The notes: generated from the sequence alone by a model not told the origin. A DNA stretch of 17,713 nucleotides from an uncultured Eubacteriales bacterium (GCA_902465435.1 CABQNH010000037.1:1-17713); one strand, 5' to 3'; positions 8,332 to 15,865 are shown, numbered from the stretch's first letter. Translations and numbers: made by a program.

Positions 8332-8360
8332 ATCATATTCCAAAAATAAAAGTTTGTCAA
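8332..8360 (-). promoter_or_regulatory. mgtE promoter
   Basis: On the minus strand a consensus TTGACA (8360-8355) and TATGAT (8337-8332) are 17 bases apart. Transcription should begin near 8325. The -35 shares five of six bases with the -35 of the divergent promoter for the 8413 gene. Confidence 0.85.
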
Positions 8361-8382
8361 CCGGGAAAGAGTATGATACCAT
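8354..8382 (+). promoter_or_regulatory. Promoter for the AlaX-type gene, overlapping the mgtE promoter
   Basis: TTGTCA at 8354-8359 and TACCAT at 8377-8382 are separated by 17 bases. Transcription would begin near 8389, just upstream of GGGGAGG at 8397-8403. The -35 overlaps the opposing mgtE -35, so RNA polymerase could probably occupy only one at a time. Confidence 0.6.
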
Positions 8383-8412
8383 AGTAAAAAAATGACGGGG
8401 AGGCCGGGAGCC

Positions 8413-9555
8413 ATGGTGACGGAGCGGCTTTATGAAGGGGCGGAATACTGCAGAGAATTTACAGCACGGGTGCTTTCCTGCACGCAGAAGGATACGGGCT
8501 GGGAGGTCATTTTGAACCGGACGGGCTTCTATCCGGAGGGCGGCGGGCAGAGCGCGGACACCGGCACGCTGGGAACCGCGCGGGTGCTGGACGTGCAGCG
8601 GCGCGGCGATGAAATCGTACATTTTTGCGACCGGGCGCTCGACGGCACGGTGCACGGCGTCATCGACTGGGCGCGCCGCATGGACTTTATGCGGCAGCAC
8701 GGCGGCGAGCATATTCTCTCCGGGCTGATCCACGCGCGCTACGGCTTTGCCAATGTCGGCTTTCACCTTGGCGCCGAGCTTGTGACGGCGGATTTTGACG
8801 GGGAATTGACGATGGAGCAGCTTCTCGTCTTAGAGCGCGAGGCCAACCGCATTGTGGAGGGAAACGTCCCGATCCGATGCTATTATCCCACGCAGGAGGA
8901 GCTGCGCACGCTCCCCTACCGCGCTAAGGACAATCTGCACGGCGCAATCCGTTTTGTGGAGATCGGGGACGTCGATCGCTGCGCCTGCTGCGGCACGCAT
9001 GTCCGCGCATCGGGCGAGATCGGCCTGATCTTGATCGTCTCAGCAGTAAAATTCCGCGGTGGAACGCGCGTGGAGCTTCTCTGCGGCGACCGTGCGGCGC
9101 ACTATGTGCAGGCGATTTTTGCGCAGAACCGCGCCGTCTCGCAGGCGCTTTCCGCCAAGCCGACGGCGACCTATGAGGCCGTGCGCCGTTTGCAGGAGGA
9201 AAAGGCAGCGGCGCAGAGGCAGACCGCCGCGCTGGAGGCGCGCCTTGTCGCGCTGCTGGCGGCGGAAGCGGCCGGAAAGGAGCGCGTGCTCCTGATCGAG
9301 CCGCAGCTTTCGCCGAACGCGCAGCGCGCACTTGCGACACAGATCATTCAGGCAGGCGCGGCGTGCTGCCTTGTCTGCGCAGCGGACGGGACGGGCTATC
9401 GCTATACGCTTGCGTCAAACGGCGCGGATCTTCGCGAAACGGTCAAGCGCCTGAACGCGTGCCTTTGCGGACGCGGCGGCGGAAGGCCGGACTTTGCGCA
9501 AGGCAGCATTCAGGCAGAGCAAGCGCAGATTCAGGCGTTTTGGGCGGAAATCTGA
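8413..9555 (+). CDS. AlaX-type alanyl-tRNA editing protein with DHHA1 domain
   Basis: This 380-residue protein is homologous to the editing and C-terminal parts of alanyl-tRNA synthetase. It should hydrolyse mischarged Ser-tRNA(Ala) or Gly-tRNA(Ala) in trans. It has the AlaRS-like signature GFYPEGGGQ (38-46) and a zinc site of HGGEH (H96, H100) with CCGTH (C192, H196). A long alanine-rich coiled region follows (about 240-285), and a C-terminal DHHA1 domain ends with GGGRPDFAQG. The usual HTAxH form of the first zinc motif is replaced by HGGEH, which still supplies both histidines. The start at 8413 is preferred over 8392 because GGGGAGG lies 9 bases before it; the earlier ATG would start about 3 bases into the transcript. 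Its last 113 bases overlap the opposite-strand deacetylase gene. Confidence 0.9.
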   Translation: MVTERLYEGAEYCREFTARVLSCTQKDTGWEVILNRTGFYPEGGGQSADTGTLGTARVLDVQRRGDEIVHFCDRALDGTVHGVIDWARRMDFMRQHGGEHILSGLIHARYGFANVGFHLGAELVTADFDGELTMEQLLVLEREANRIVEGNVPIRCYYPTQEELRTLPYRAKDNLHGAIRFVEIGDVDRCACCGTHVRASGEIGLILIVSAVKFRGGTRVELLCGDRAAHYVQAIFAQNRAVSQALSAKPTATYEAVRRLQEEKAAAQRQTAALEARLVALLAAEAAGKERVLLIEPQLSPNAQRALATQIIQAGAACCLVCAADGTGYRYTLASNGADLRETVKRLNACLCGRGGGRPDFAQGSIQAEQAQIQAFWAEI

Positions 9556-10219
9556 AATAGACGTGCCCGCCGAGCAGGGCGTAGCCCATCTGCTCCGCCA
9601 GCTCGGAGACCGTCAAAAACACATAGCCCTGCGCCTGCAGGCAGTCGATCGCCGAAAGCGCGGCGTTGACGGAGCTTTCCGAGGTGTCGTGCATTAAGAT
9701 CACGCTGCCGCAGCGGGTGCTTTTGGTGATCTTGCGGCAGACGGACACCGCGTCCCTAGTGTTCCAGTCCATCGTATCAACGCCCCATAAAATAACGGGA
9801 TAGTCCGCGCAGGGAGAATCGCGCAGCACCTCCGTTGAGCTGAGGCCGCCGGGCGGGCGGACAAGCGTCGGCGCGAAGCCGGTCATTTCCGTGATCTGCA
9901 GGGAAAGCGTCGTCAGCTCCTCATACAGTTCTGCGGGCGAAAGCTCCGTGAAATAGCGGTGCGAATAGCCGTGCATCCCGATTTCATGGCCGGCCTCCCG
10001 AATTTGAACCAAGGTTTCCGGGAATTGTTCGACCCGATAGCCGCAGACAAAGAAGGTGGCGTGGGCGTTTCGCTTGGCAAGCCCCTCCAAAAGCCGGGGC
10101 GTTTTTGCGCTGGGGCCGTCGTCAAAGGTCATGGCGGCATAACGCGGCTGCGGCTTTGCCGCGCTTGCCGTACTGCACAGAAGAAGTGCGGAGAGCGCCG
10201 CGCATAGTAGTTTTTTCAT
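9443..10219 (-). CDS. Secreted polysaccharide deacetylase (NodB/PdaA-like)
   Basis: This 258-residue exported enzyme belongs to carbohydrate esterase family 4 and probably removes acetyl groups from peptidoglycan or another cell-surface polymer. Residues 1-20 are a clear signal peptide (MKKLL, then a hydrophobic core ending TASA). The NodB motifs occur in order: TFDDGP (31-36, D33 and D34), HGYSH (83-87), RPPGG (121-125), WGVDTMDW (145-152) and ILMHD (174-178). The start at 10219 is set by the signal peptide and by GGGGGTGAT just upstream. Residues beyond about 222 lie opposite the end of the AlaX-type gene, look non-conserved and basic, and are probably a run-on tail. The exact polymer cannot be told from sequence. 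Confidence 0.93.
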   Translation of the reverse strand: MKKLLCAALSALLLCSTASAAKPQPRYAAMTFDDGPSAKTPRLLEGLAKRNAHATFFVCGYRVEQFPETLVQIREAGHEIGMHGYSHRYFTELSPAELYEELTTLSLQITEMTGFAPTLVRPPGGLSSTEVLRDSPCADYPVILWGVDTMDWNTRDAVSVCRKITKSTRCGSVILMHDTSESSVNAALSAIDCLQAQGYVFLTVSELAEQMGYALLGGHVYFRFPPKTPESALALPECCLAQSPAFRRRVRKGTRSGA

Positions 10220-10253
10220 GTTATCACCCCCGATAGTATGTCCCGGGGAGCGC

Positions 10254-10292
10254 GGAATCAATCCCCTGCGGCGCATGGCGGGGATCGATTCC
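10254..10292. other. Intergenic stem-loop between divergent genes
   Basis: GGAATCAATCCCC (10254-10266) and GGGGATCGATTCC (10280-10292) form a 13-bp stem with one mismatch and a 13-base loop. It lies between the divergent deacetylase and rlmA-like genes. There is no T run, so it is not a terminator. It may be an operator or an RNA structure in a leader. Confidence 0.5.
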
Positions 10293-10358
10293 ACCTGCTT
10301 CGGTCCATTTTCTTTGAAATAACCCCAATTGGAACATGCCGCGAAAAGAGGAATTCTT

Positions 10359-11165
10359 ATGGTGCAGCCGATCTGCCCGGTCTGTCGGGCAAAAATCATA
10401 GAGGGCGCCGCAGTCTGGCGCTGTGAAAACGGGCATTGCTTCGACGTTGCAAGGCAGGGCTATGTGAACCTTCTGCCGGTGACGCAGAAGCATTCGCTGC
10501 ATCCGGGCGACACGAAGGAAATGGTCGCCGCGCGGCGCGAATTTTTGCAAAGCGGCCTGTATGCGCCGATTGCTGAAAAGCTCTGCGCGCTGCTCGCGCC
10601 CTATGCGCCGACGGCCGTTCTGGACGCAGGCTGCGGCGAAGGCTATTATCTCTCCGCCGTCGGGCGCGCGTTTCCCGACGCCGCGCTATGGGGCATCGAT
10701 ATTTCCAAGGACGCCGTGCGCTATGCCGCAGGCGCGAACAAGCGCGCCCGGTTTTTGACCGCATCGGCGGCGCATCTTCCGTTCTCGGACGGCAGCTTTT
10801 CCACGGTTCTTTCTCTGTTTGCGCTGACCTGTCCGGCGGAGTTTGCCCGCGTGATGCAGCAGGGCGGCATATTTGTGCAGGTTCTGGCCGGTGCGGAGCA
10901 TCTTTTAGGCCTGAAGCGGATCATTTATCCTGAAATCATTGAAAAAGAAAAGACGCTGCACCCCGTGCTCCCCGGCTTTGCGCCGGTTTTGCAGGAAACG
11001 CTGGAGTTTTCATTTGATTTGGATACGAACCGGCAGATCCAGTGCCTGTTTTCCATGACGCCGCATGTTTTCCGCATCACCAGAGAGGGCGCGGCGCGGC
11101 TCGGAGCGGCAGAGCGGCTGCATGACCGCGCGCAGGTCGTTTTTAACGTTTACCGCGCAGAGTAG
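10359..11165 (+). CDS. rlmA: RlmA-family 23S rRNA guanine-N1 methyltransferase
   Basis: This 268-residue SAM-dependent methyltransferase probably modifies a guanine in 23S rRNA helix 35 (G745 or G748 type). The N-terminal zinc ribbon, CPVC (6-9) with C22 and H26, is followed by the family hallmark HCFDVARQGYVNLL and by HPGDTKEMVAARREFL. SAM motif I is VLDAGCGEGYY (87-97), with an acidic residue in GIDIS (112-116) ending the second strand. The start at 10359 is preferred over 10329 because AAAAGAGGAATTCTT precedes it and the zinc ribbon then starts at the usual place. Some homologues confer tylosin or mycinamicin resistance (RlmA-II type); the two types cannot be separated here. No promoter or terminator could be assigned. 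Confidence 0.88.
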   Translation: MVQPICPVCRAKIIEGAAVWRCENGHCFDVARQGYVNLLPVTQKHSLHPGDTKEMVAARREFLQSGLYAPIAEKLCALLAPYAPTAVLDAGCGEGYYLSAVGRAFPDAALWGIDISKDAVRYAAGANKRARFLTASAAHLPFSDGSFSTVLSLFALTCPAEFARVMQQGGIFVQVLAGAEHLLGLKRIIYPEIIEKEKTLHPVLPGFAPVLQETLEFSFDLDTNRQIQCLFSMTPHVFRITREGAARLGAAERLHDRAQVVFNVYRAE

Positions 11166-11201
11166 GCAGCGCGGCAGACGGTCTTCGCGGCAAGCGGTTT
11201 C

Positions 11202-11230
11202 TTTACATTATGGCAAAAGCGTGATATACT
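11202..11230 (+). promoter_or_regulatory. Promoter for the prfA operon
   Basis: TTTACA at 11202-11207 and TATACT at 11225-11230 are 17 bases apart. Transcription would start near 11237, about 73 bases before prfA. Confidence 0.85.
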
Positions 11231-11309
11231 ATCTCAGTATCAGGGCGCGCCGACGCAGCTGCGCGGCGCCGCCTGCAGCAGCGCATTCGAAAAAAGGAGG
11301 TGCGAGGGC

Positions 11310-12386
11310 ATGCTGAGCAAGCTGAAGCTTGTAGAGGAAAAATACATCGAGCTGTGCGCGCGCAGCGAGCAGCCGGACTTTTACAAGGATCCCGCGCAGG
11401 CGGCAAAGCTCCTGAAGGAGCAGCGCGAGCTGGAGCCGATCGTGACAGCCTATCGCGCCTACACCCGCGCACAGCAGGATCTTGACGATGCCTTCGCACT
11501 TCTGGAGGGAGAAACCGACCCGGAGATCAAGGCGCTTTGTCAGGAGGAGATCGCCGACGCGAAAAAGCGCCGCGAGGAGCTGGAGCAGACCCTGAGGCTT
11601 CTCCTGCTCCCCAAGGATCCGAATGACGACAAAAACGTCATTGTCGAGCTGCGTGGCGGCGTCGGCGGCGAAGAGAGCGCGCTGTTCGCCCACAGCCTGT
11701 ATCGGATGTACAGCATGTACGCCAACGCACGCGGCTGGAAGTTAGAGCTTCTCAACTACTCCGAAACGGAGCTGGGCGGCGTGAAGGAGGCCGATTTCGT
11801 CATCAGCGGCGCAGGCGCCTACTCGCGGCTCAAGTTTGAGTCCGGCGTGCACCGCGTGCAGCGTGTACCGGAGACGGAATCCGGCGGCAGAATCCACACC
11901 TCGACCGCAACGGTCGCCGTGCTGCCCGAGATGGAAGCCGTGGATGTGGATATCCGGCCGGAGGACGTCGAAATGCAGGTTTACCGCTCGTCCGGCGCAG
12001 GCGGCCAGCATATCAACAAGACCTCGTCGGCGGTGCGGCTGATCCACAAGCCGACGGGCATCGTCGTCTCCTGTCAGCAGGAGCGCTCGCAGTTCCAGAA
12101 CCGGGAGAAGTGTATGCAAATGCTGGCCTCCCGACTCTACGAGATCGAGCGGGAGCGGGTCGAATCCACGGTTTCGAGCGAGCGCCGCAGTCAGGTCGGC
12201 ACCGGGATGCGCAACGAGCGCATCCGAACCTATAATTTCCCGCAGGGCCGCGTGACGGATCACCGCATCGGACTGACCCTGTATAAAATCGACGCCATCA
12301 TGGATGGCGATCTGGACGAGCTGATCGACGCGCTTATCGCGGCCGATCGGGCGGAGAAGCTCCGCAGCAGCGAAGGGCAGGCTTGA
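11310..12386 (+). CDS. prfA: Peptide chain release factor 1
   Basis: This 358-residue class I release factor recognises UAA and UAG stop codons and triggers peptide release at the ribosome. The stop-codon recognition tripeptide is PET (187-189) in RVPETESGGRIHTS, the PxT class of RF1 rather than the SPF of RF2. The catalytic GGQ is at 231-233 in SSGAGGQHINKTSSAVR. A domain-1 coiled-coil region covers about 1-105. The start follows AAAGGAGGTG with 7-base spacing. It begins a compact operon with the Sua5-type gene (2-base gap) and coaE. The prmC gene, whose product methylates the GGQ glutamine and often lies next to prfA, is not here. Confidence 0.97.
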   Translation: MLSKLKLVEEKYIELCARSEQPDFYKDPAQAAKLLKEQRELEPIVTAYRAYTRAQQDLDDAFALLEGETDPEIKALCQEEIADAKKRREELEQTLRLLLLPKDPNDDKNVIVELRGGVGGEESALFAHSLYRMYSMYANARGWKLELLNYSETELGGVKEADFVISGAGAYSRLKFESGVHRVQRVPETESGGRIHTSTATVAVLPEMEAVDVDIRPEDVEMQVYRSSGAGGQHINKTSSAVRLIHKPTGIVVSCQQERSQFQNREKCMQMLASRLYEIERERVESTVSSERRSQVGTGMRNERIRTYNFPQGRVTDHRIGLTLYKIDAIMDGDLDELIDALIAADRAEKLRSSEGQA

Positions 12387-12388
12387 GC

Positions 12389-13411
12389 ATGGAAACAAAA
12401 ATGCTGTCGGCGGCAAGGCCGGAGGATCTGAGACTTGCCGCGCAAATTTTAAAAAACGGCGGTCTGGTGGGGCTTCCCACGGAGACGGTCTACGGACTGG
12501 GCGCGAACGGACTGGACGAGAACGCCGTTCTGCGTATTTTTGAGGCGAAGGGCAGGCCACAGGATAATCCCCTGATCCTTCACATCTGGCAGCCGGAGCA
12601 GCTTGCGGATTTCTGCCACGACGTGCCGGAGTCGGCCTACCGGCTGGCCGAAGCCTTCTGGCCGGGTCCTTTGACTATGGTGCTGCCGGTGCGCGCCGTT
12701 GTGCCGAAGCGCACAACGGCAAATCTCGACACCGTAGCCGTCCGCTGCCCGCGGACGGCGGCGACGCGCGAGATCATCCGGCTTTCCGGCATGCCGATCG
12801 CCGCGCCCTCGGCAAACCTTTCCGGCAAGCCCTCCACAACGACGGCGCAGCACGTCCTGCACGATATGGACGGCCGGATCGACGCGATCGTAGACGGCGG
12901 TCCGTGTGAGGTCGGCGTCGAATCCACCATTGTCGACCTGACGCAGCCTAAGCCGCGGCTGCTGCGCCCGGGCGGCATCACGCCGGAGCAGCTTCTCGCA
13001 ATCCTGGGCGAATTGGATATCGACGAGGCGGTGACGAAGCAGCTCTCTCCCGGCGCGGTCGTGCGCGCGCCCGGCATGAAGTATAAGCACTATGCGCCGC
13101 AGGCGGAGGTCTATATCATCGCAGGCACGCGCGAACATGCCGCAGCGTACATTAAGGCGCAGTTCCGGGCGGGCGACGCGGTGCTTTGCTTCGCGGAGGA
13201 GCTGGCGCTTTATGAGAACATGAACCCCACGGCCTACGGCCGCGAGGACGAGCCGCATACGCTGGCAGCCGGACTTTTTGCCGCGCTGCGCAAGCTGGAT
13301 ACGCCCGAAATTTCACGGATCTTTGCCCGCTGCCCCGTCGGCGGCGGCGAATGCTACGCTGTGCAGAACCGGCTGAAAAAGGCGGCAGCCTTCCGGGTAA
13401 TCGAGGTGTAG
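12389..13411 (+). CDS. Threonylcarbamoyl-AMP synthase, Sua5 type
   Basis: This 340-residue enzyme makes threonylcarbamoyl-AMP from threonine, bicarbonate and ATP, the first step of t6A formation at position 37 of ANN-decoding tRNAs. The YrdC-like domain (about 10-205) shows LPTETVYGLG (29-38), FEAKGRPQDNPL (51-62), PGPLTMVLP (92-100), the core APSANLSGKPS (139-149) and GVESTIVDL (176-184). The linker APGMKYKHYAP (227-237) and the C-terminal Sua5 domain distinguish it from short TsaC. The start used is the ATG at 12389, two bases after the prfA stop; a TTG at 12383 overlapping that stop is an alternative. coaE follows after 2 bases, so translation is likely coupled along the operon. Confidence 0.93.
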   Translation: METKMLSAARPEDLRLAAQILKNGGLVGLPTETVYGLGANGLDENAVLRIFEAKGRPQDNPLILHIWQPEQLADFCHDVPESAYRLAEAFWPGPLTMVLPVRAVVPKRTTANLDTVAVRCPRTAATREIIRLSGMPIAAPSANLSGKPSTTTAQHVLHDMDGRIDAIVDGGPCEVGVESTIVDLTQPKPRLLRPGGITPEQLLAILGELDIDEAVTKQLSPGAVVRAPGMKYKHYAPQAEVYIIAGTREHAAAYIKAQFRAGDAVLCFAEELALYENMNPTAYGREDEPHTLAAGLFAALRKLDTPEISRIFARCPVGGGECYAVQNRLKKAAAFRVIEV

Positions 13412-13413
13412 GC

Positions 13414-15405
13414 ATGCTTGTGATCGGTATCACGGGCGGCAGCGGCTGCGGAAAAACGACGCTTTTGCAGGCCGTGCGGGAGCAGGGCGGCTGCGCTCTG
13501 GACTGCGACGAGATCTATCATCGGCTTTTGCGTGAGGATCAGGCGCTGCTTTCCGCGCTGCGGACGCGCTTCCCCGCCGCCTTTCCGGGCGGCGAATTAA
13601 ACCGCCGGGAATTGGGGAAGCTGGTATTCGGGGACGAGGCCGCGCTGCGCGAGCTGAATGCGATCACGCACCGATTTGTTGTAAACGCGGTGCAGGAGCA
13701 GCTGGAAAAAAGCCGTGGGCGCTGCCCCTTCGCGGCAATCGACGCCGTCGGCCTGTTTGAGAGCGGCCTGAGTCGCCTTTGCACCGTCACGGTGGCTGTG
13801 CTTGCGCCGGAGCAGGCGCGCATCACGCGGCTGATGGCGCGGGAGGGAATTTCCCGCGACTATGCGCTTTTGCGGCTGCGTGCGCAGAAAAAGGACGAGC
13901 AGTTTGCCGCCGAATGCGGCGAAATTCTGCAAAACGACTGCGCGGCAAAGGAAGTATTTTTACAGCGATGCCATGCATGGCTGTTCAGAATCAGAAAGGA
14001 GTATTCCAACATGAGTGAAAATTATGCAGAGCGGAGAAAGAACATTCTCTTTGCCCCGAAGAACGGCTATGACCGCATCTCGGCAGAGGACCTTGCGGCC
14101 ATGGACGACTACTGCCGGGAGTACATGGACTTTATCAGCCGTTGCAAGATCGAGCGCGAGGCAGTGGACTGGACGATCGCCGAGGCGGAGAAGGCGGGCT
14201 TCCGCAAGCTCGTGCCCGGCATGACGCTGAAGCCCGGCGACCGCGTCTACGGCAACAACCACGGCAAGAGCGTTATTTTTGCGGTGATCGGCACGGAGCC
14301 GCTGGACAACGGCACGCATATCTGCGCGGCGCACATCGACTCGCCGCGGCTGGATCTCAAGCCCAATCCCCTTTATGAGGATTCCGAGCTGGCCTACTTC
14401 AAAACGCATTACTACGGCGGCATTAAAAAGTACCAGTGGACGACGACGCCGCTCGCGATCCACGGCGTTGTCGCCAAGAAGGACGGCAGCGTAGCCAAGG
14501 TGACGGTCGGCGAAAGCGACGACGACCCCATTTTCTGCGTGACCGATCTTCTCATCCATCTGGCGGCCGATCAGATGAAAAAGACACTGGCAGAGGGCGT
14601 GACCGGCGAGAACCTCAACATTCTGCTCGGCAGCCGTCCCCTGAAGGACGACGAGGGCGCGGACCGCGTCAAGTTTGCGGTGATGTGCCTGCTGAACGAA
14701 AAATACGGCATTACGGAGGACGACTTCCTCTCGGCGGAGCTGACCATGGTTCCGGCAGGCCGTGCGCGCGAGGTCGGCTTTGACCGCAGCATGATCGCGG
14801 CCTACGGCCACGACGACCGTGTCTGCGCCTATGCGGCCTTCCGTCCGCTCCTTACGCTCGAAACGCCGCATAAGACGGCGATTTGCGTGCTGGCGGATAA
14901 GGAAGAGGTCGGCTCGGGCGGCATCTCCGGAATGCAGAGCCATTACTTTGAGACGTTTATGCACGATCTGTGCAAGGCGACAGGCGCCTGCGTGCACCGC
15001 TGCTTTGAGCATTCCTTCTGCCTGTCGGCAGACGTGAGCAACGCCTTCGACCCGATTTACGCCGAAACCTGCGACCGCCGCAACAACACGAAGATCAACT
15101 ACGGCACCGGTATCTTCAAATACACCGGCGCGCGCGGCAAGTCCGGCTCCTCGGACGCGGCCGGCGAGGTCATGGCCTATGTGCGCCGCCTGTTCTCGGA
15201 GAAGGACGTCATCTGGCAGACCGGCGAGCTGGGCAAGGTCGATCAGGGCGGCGGCGGCACGGTCGCCATTTATATGGCGAACCGCAACATTGAAACCGTG
15301 GACGCGGGCGTTCCCGTGCTCTCGATGCACGCGCCGATGGAGATCGTCTCGAAGCTCGACACCTATATGACCTTTAAGGGCATGAAGGTGTTCTACGAGG
15401 ACTGA
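13414..15405 (+). CDS. In-frame fusion: dephospho-CoA kinase with M18 aminopeptidase
   Basis: One open frame of 663 codons encodes a full CoaE (1-199) joined to a full M18 peptidase (200-663) with no stop between. CoaE phosphorylates dephospho-CoA in the last step of coenzyme A synthesis. Its P-loop GGSGCGKT is at 8-15, substrate-site residues LDCDE at 29-33, NRRELGKLVFGD at 63-74, and LRLRAQKKDEQF at 153-164 in the lid and C-terminal region. The first start, at 13414, follows GAGGTG and lies 2 bases after the Sua5-type gene. The junction keeps an AAAGGAG and an ATG at 14011, so a separate peptidase can also be made. No linker is visible, and CoaE already has its usual length. Stop-codon loss is the simplest origin; a sequencing error is the alternative. 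Confidence 0.8.
   Translation: MLVIGITGGSGCGKTTLLQAVREQGGCALDCDEIYHRLLREDQALLSALRTRFPAAFPGGELNRRELGKLVFGDEAALRELNAITHRFVVNAVQEQLEKSRGRCPFAAIDAVGLFESGLSRLCTVTVAVLAPEQARITRLMAREGISRDYALLRLRAQKKDEQFAAECGEILQNDCAAKEVFLQRCHAWLFRIRKEYSNMSENYAERRKNILFAPKNGYDRISAEDLAAMDDYCREYMDFISRCKIEREAVDWTIAEAEKAGFRKLVPGMTLKPGDRVYGNNHGKSVIFAVIGTEPLDNGTHICAAHIDSPRLDLKPNPLYEDSELAYFKTHYYGGIKKYQWTTTPLAIHGVVAKKDGSVAKVTVGESDDDPIFCVTDLLIHLAADQMKKTLAEGVTGENLNILLGSRPLKDDEGADRVKFAVMCLLNEKYGITEDDFLSAELTMVPAGRAREVGFDRSMIAAYGHDDRVCAYAAFRPLLTLETPHKTAICVLADKEEVGSGGISGMQSHYFETFMHDLCKATGACVHRCFEHSFCLSADVSNAFDPIYAETCDRRNNTKINYGTGIFKYTGARGKSGSSDAAGEVMAYVRRLFSEKDVIWQTGELGKVDQGGGGTVAIYMANRNIETVDAGVPVLSMHAPMEIVSKLDTYMTFKGMKVFYED
14011..15405 (+). 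CDS. M18 family aminopeptidase (internal start of the fused frame)
   Basis: This is the peptidase half, 464 residues if translation begins at the internal ATG at 14011, which has AGAAAGGAG 9 bases before it. M18 enzymes are cytoplasmic dinuclear-zinc peptidases that remove N-terminal residues from peptides. Visible signatures are AAHIDSPRLDLKPNPLY (106-122, H108 as zinc ligand with D110), GHDDR (266-270), ADKEEVGSGG (295-304; E298 catalytic and E299 ligand by family analogy), SADVSNAFDP (339-348) and SMHAPMEIVSKLD (438-450, H440 ligand). Length matches bacterial M18 proteins. It is likely the natural gene unit, with coaE reading into it. A strong terminator follows at 15479. Acidic versus neutral residue preference cannot be read here. 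Confidence 0.9.
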   Translation: MSENYAERRKNILFAPKNGYDRISAEDLAAMDDYCREYMDFISRCKIEREAVDWTIAEAEKAGFRKLVPGMTLKPGDRVYGNNHGKSVIFAVIGTEPLDNGTHICAAHIDSPRLDLKPNPLYEDSELAYFKTHYYGGIKKYQWTTTPLAIHGVVAKKDGSVAKVTVGESDDDPIFCVTDLLIHLAADQMKKTLAEGVTGENLNILLGSRPLKDDEGADRVKFAVMCLLNEKYGITEDDFLSAELTMVPAGRAREVGFDRSMIAAYGHDDRVCAYAAFRPLLTLETPHKTAICVLADKEEVGSGGISGMQSHYFETFMHDLCKATGACVHRCFEHSFCLSADVSNAFDPIYAETCDRRNNTKINYGTGIFKYTGARGKSGSSDAAGEVMAYVRRLFSEKDVIWQTGELGKVDQGGGGTVAIYMANRNIETVDAGVPVLSMHAPMEIVSKLDTYMTFKGMKVFYED

Positions 15406-15478
15406 GCAGCACAGGAAGGCGCATGCTCCGCAGCGCCTTGCAGAAAGCGAATCCCCTTTAAATGAATTGGTGCAGCCT

Positions 15479-15517
15479 GCCGGAAGGAATCAAATGCGGT
15501 TCCTTCCGGCATTTTTT
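15479..15517 (+). terminator. Intrinsic terminator of the prfA-coaE/M18 operon
   Basis: GCCGGAAGGAA (15479-15489) pairs perfectly with TTCCTTCCGGC (15500-15510), loop of 10 bases, followed by ATTTTTTG. A weaker hairpin without T run lies before it (AAGGCGC 15416-15422 with GCGCCTT 15433-15439). Confidence 0.93.
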
Positions 15518-15591
15518 GCAAAAATGCCCCTGCCGGAAAGAACCGGCGATAGCTTCCGCCTGCCGCGCGGTTCGGGAAGAAAAATGGGGAG

Positions 15592-15620
15592 TTGAGTATT
15601 GGGGCCGGGCATGATATACT
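15592..15620 (+). promoter_or_regulatory. Promoter for the acyl-CoA synthetase-like gene
   Basis: TTGAGT at 15592-15597 and TATACT at 15615-15620 are 17 bases apart, directly after the preceding operon's terminator. Transcription would begin near 15627. Confidence 0.8.
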
Positions 15621-15626
15621 AAGAAA

Positions 15627-15865
15627 AATGCCGCATCATTCCGCAACGGGATCGGGCGAGGAGTTTTGCATCACAAATTTGTTATGAAAGCGCCGGAATA
15701 CTTTGTGCATTTCAGAATTTTCACAGCGGATTTGCAGGGCAAAAGCACCGTCAAAGCCCGCAGACGCAATGTGCGGCGTTGCCCAAATGAAATTTCGATC
15801 AAATTCCGTTTATTTTTTCCGCCGCACCGGTTCCCGCGCGCGGCGGCACAGGAGGAACACGGCCT
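15627..15865 (+). other. Long untranslated leader of the acyl-CoA synthetase-like gene
   Basis: About 240 bases lie between the predicted transcription start and the start codon. The region is locally less GC-rich than its surroundings. The short frames in it lack well-spaced ribosome binding sites and run into the downstream gene in the wrong frame. I do not recognise a riboswitch consensus. GC-rich palindromic sequence near 15830-15850 could form a hairpin just before the ribosome binding site. Confidence 0.4.

Noticed and set aside
8392..8412. Earlier ATG at 8392 for the AlaX-type gene
   Set aside because: It precedes the GGGGAGG ribosome binding site and would lie about 3 bases from the predicted transcription start.
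10233..10261. TTGATT / TACTAT minus-strand promoter for the deacetylase with 17-base spacer
   Set aside because: Transcription would start near 10226, inside or past the ribosome binding site at 10227-10231, leaving none in the transcript.
10254..10292. GGGGATCGATTCC as the T-arm of a tRNA gene
   Set aside because: No acceptor, D-arm or anticodon arm could be built around it; it is one side of a simple stem-loop.
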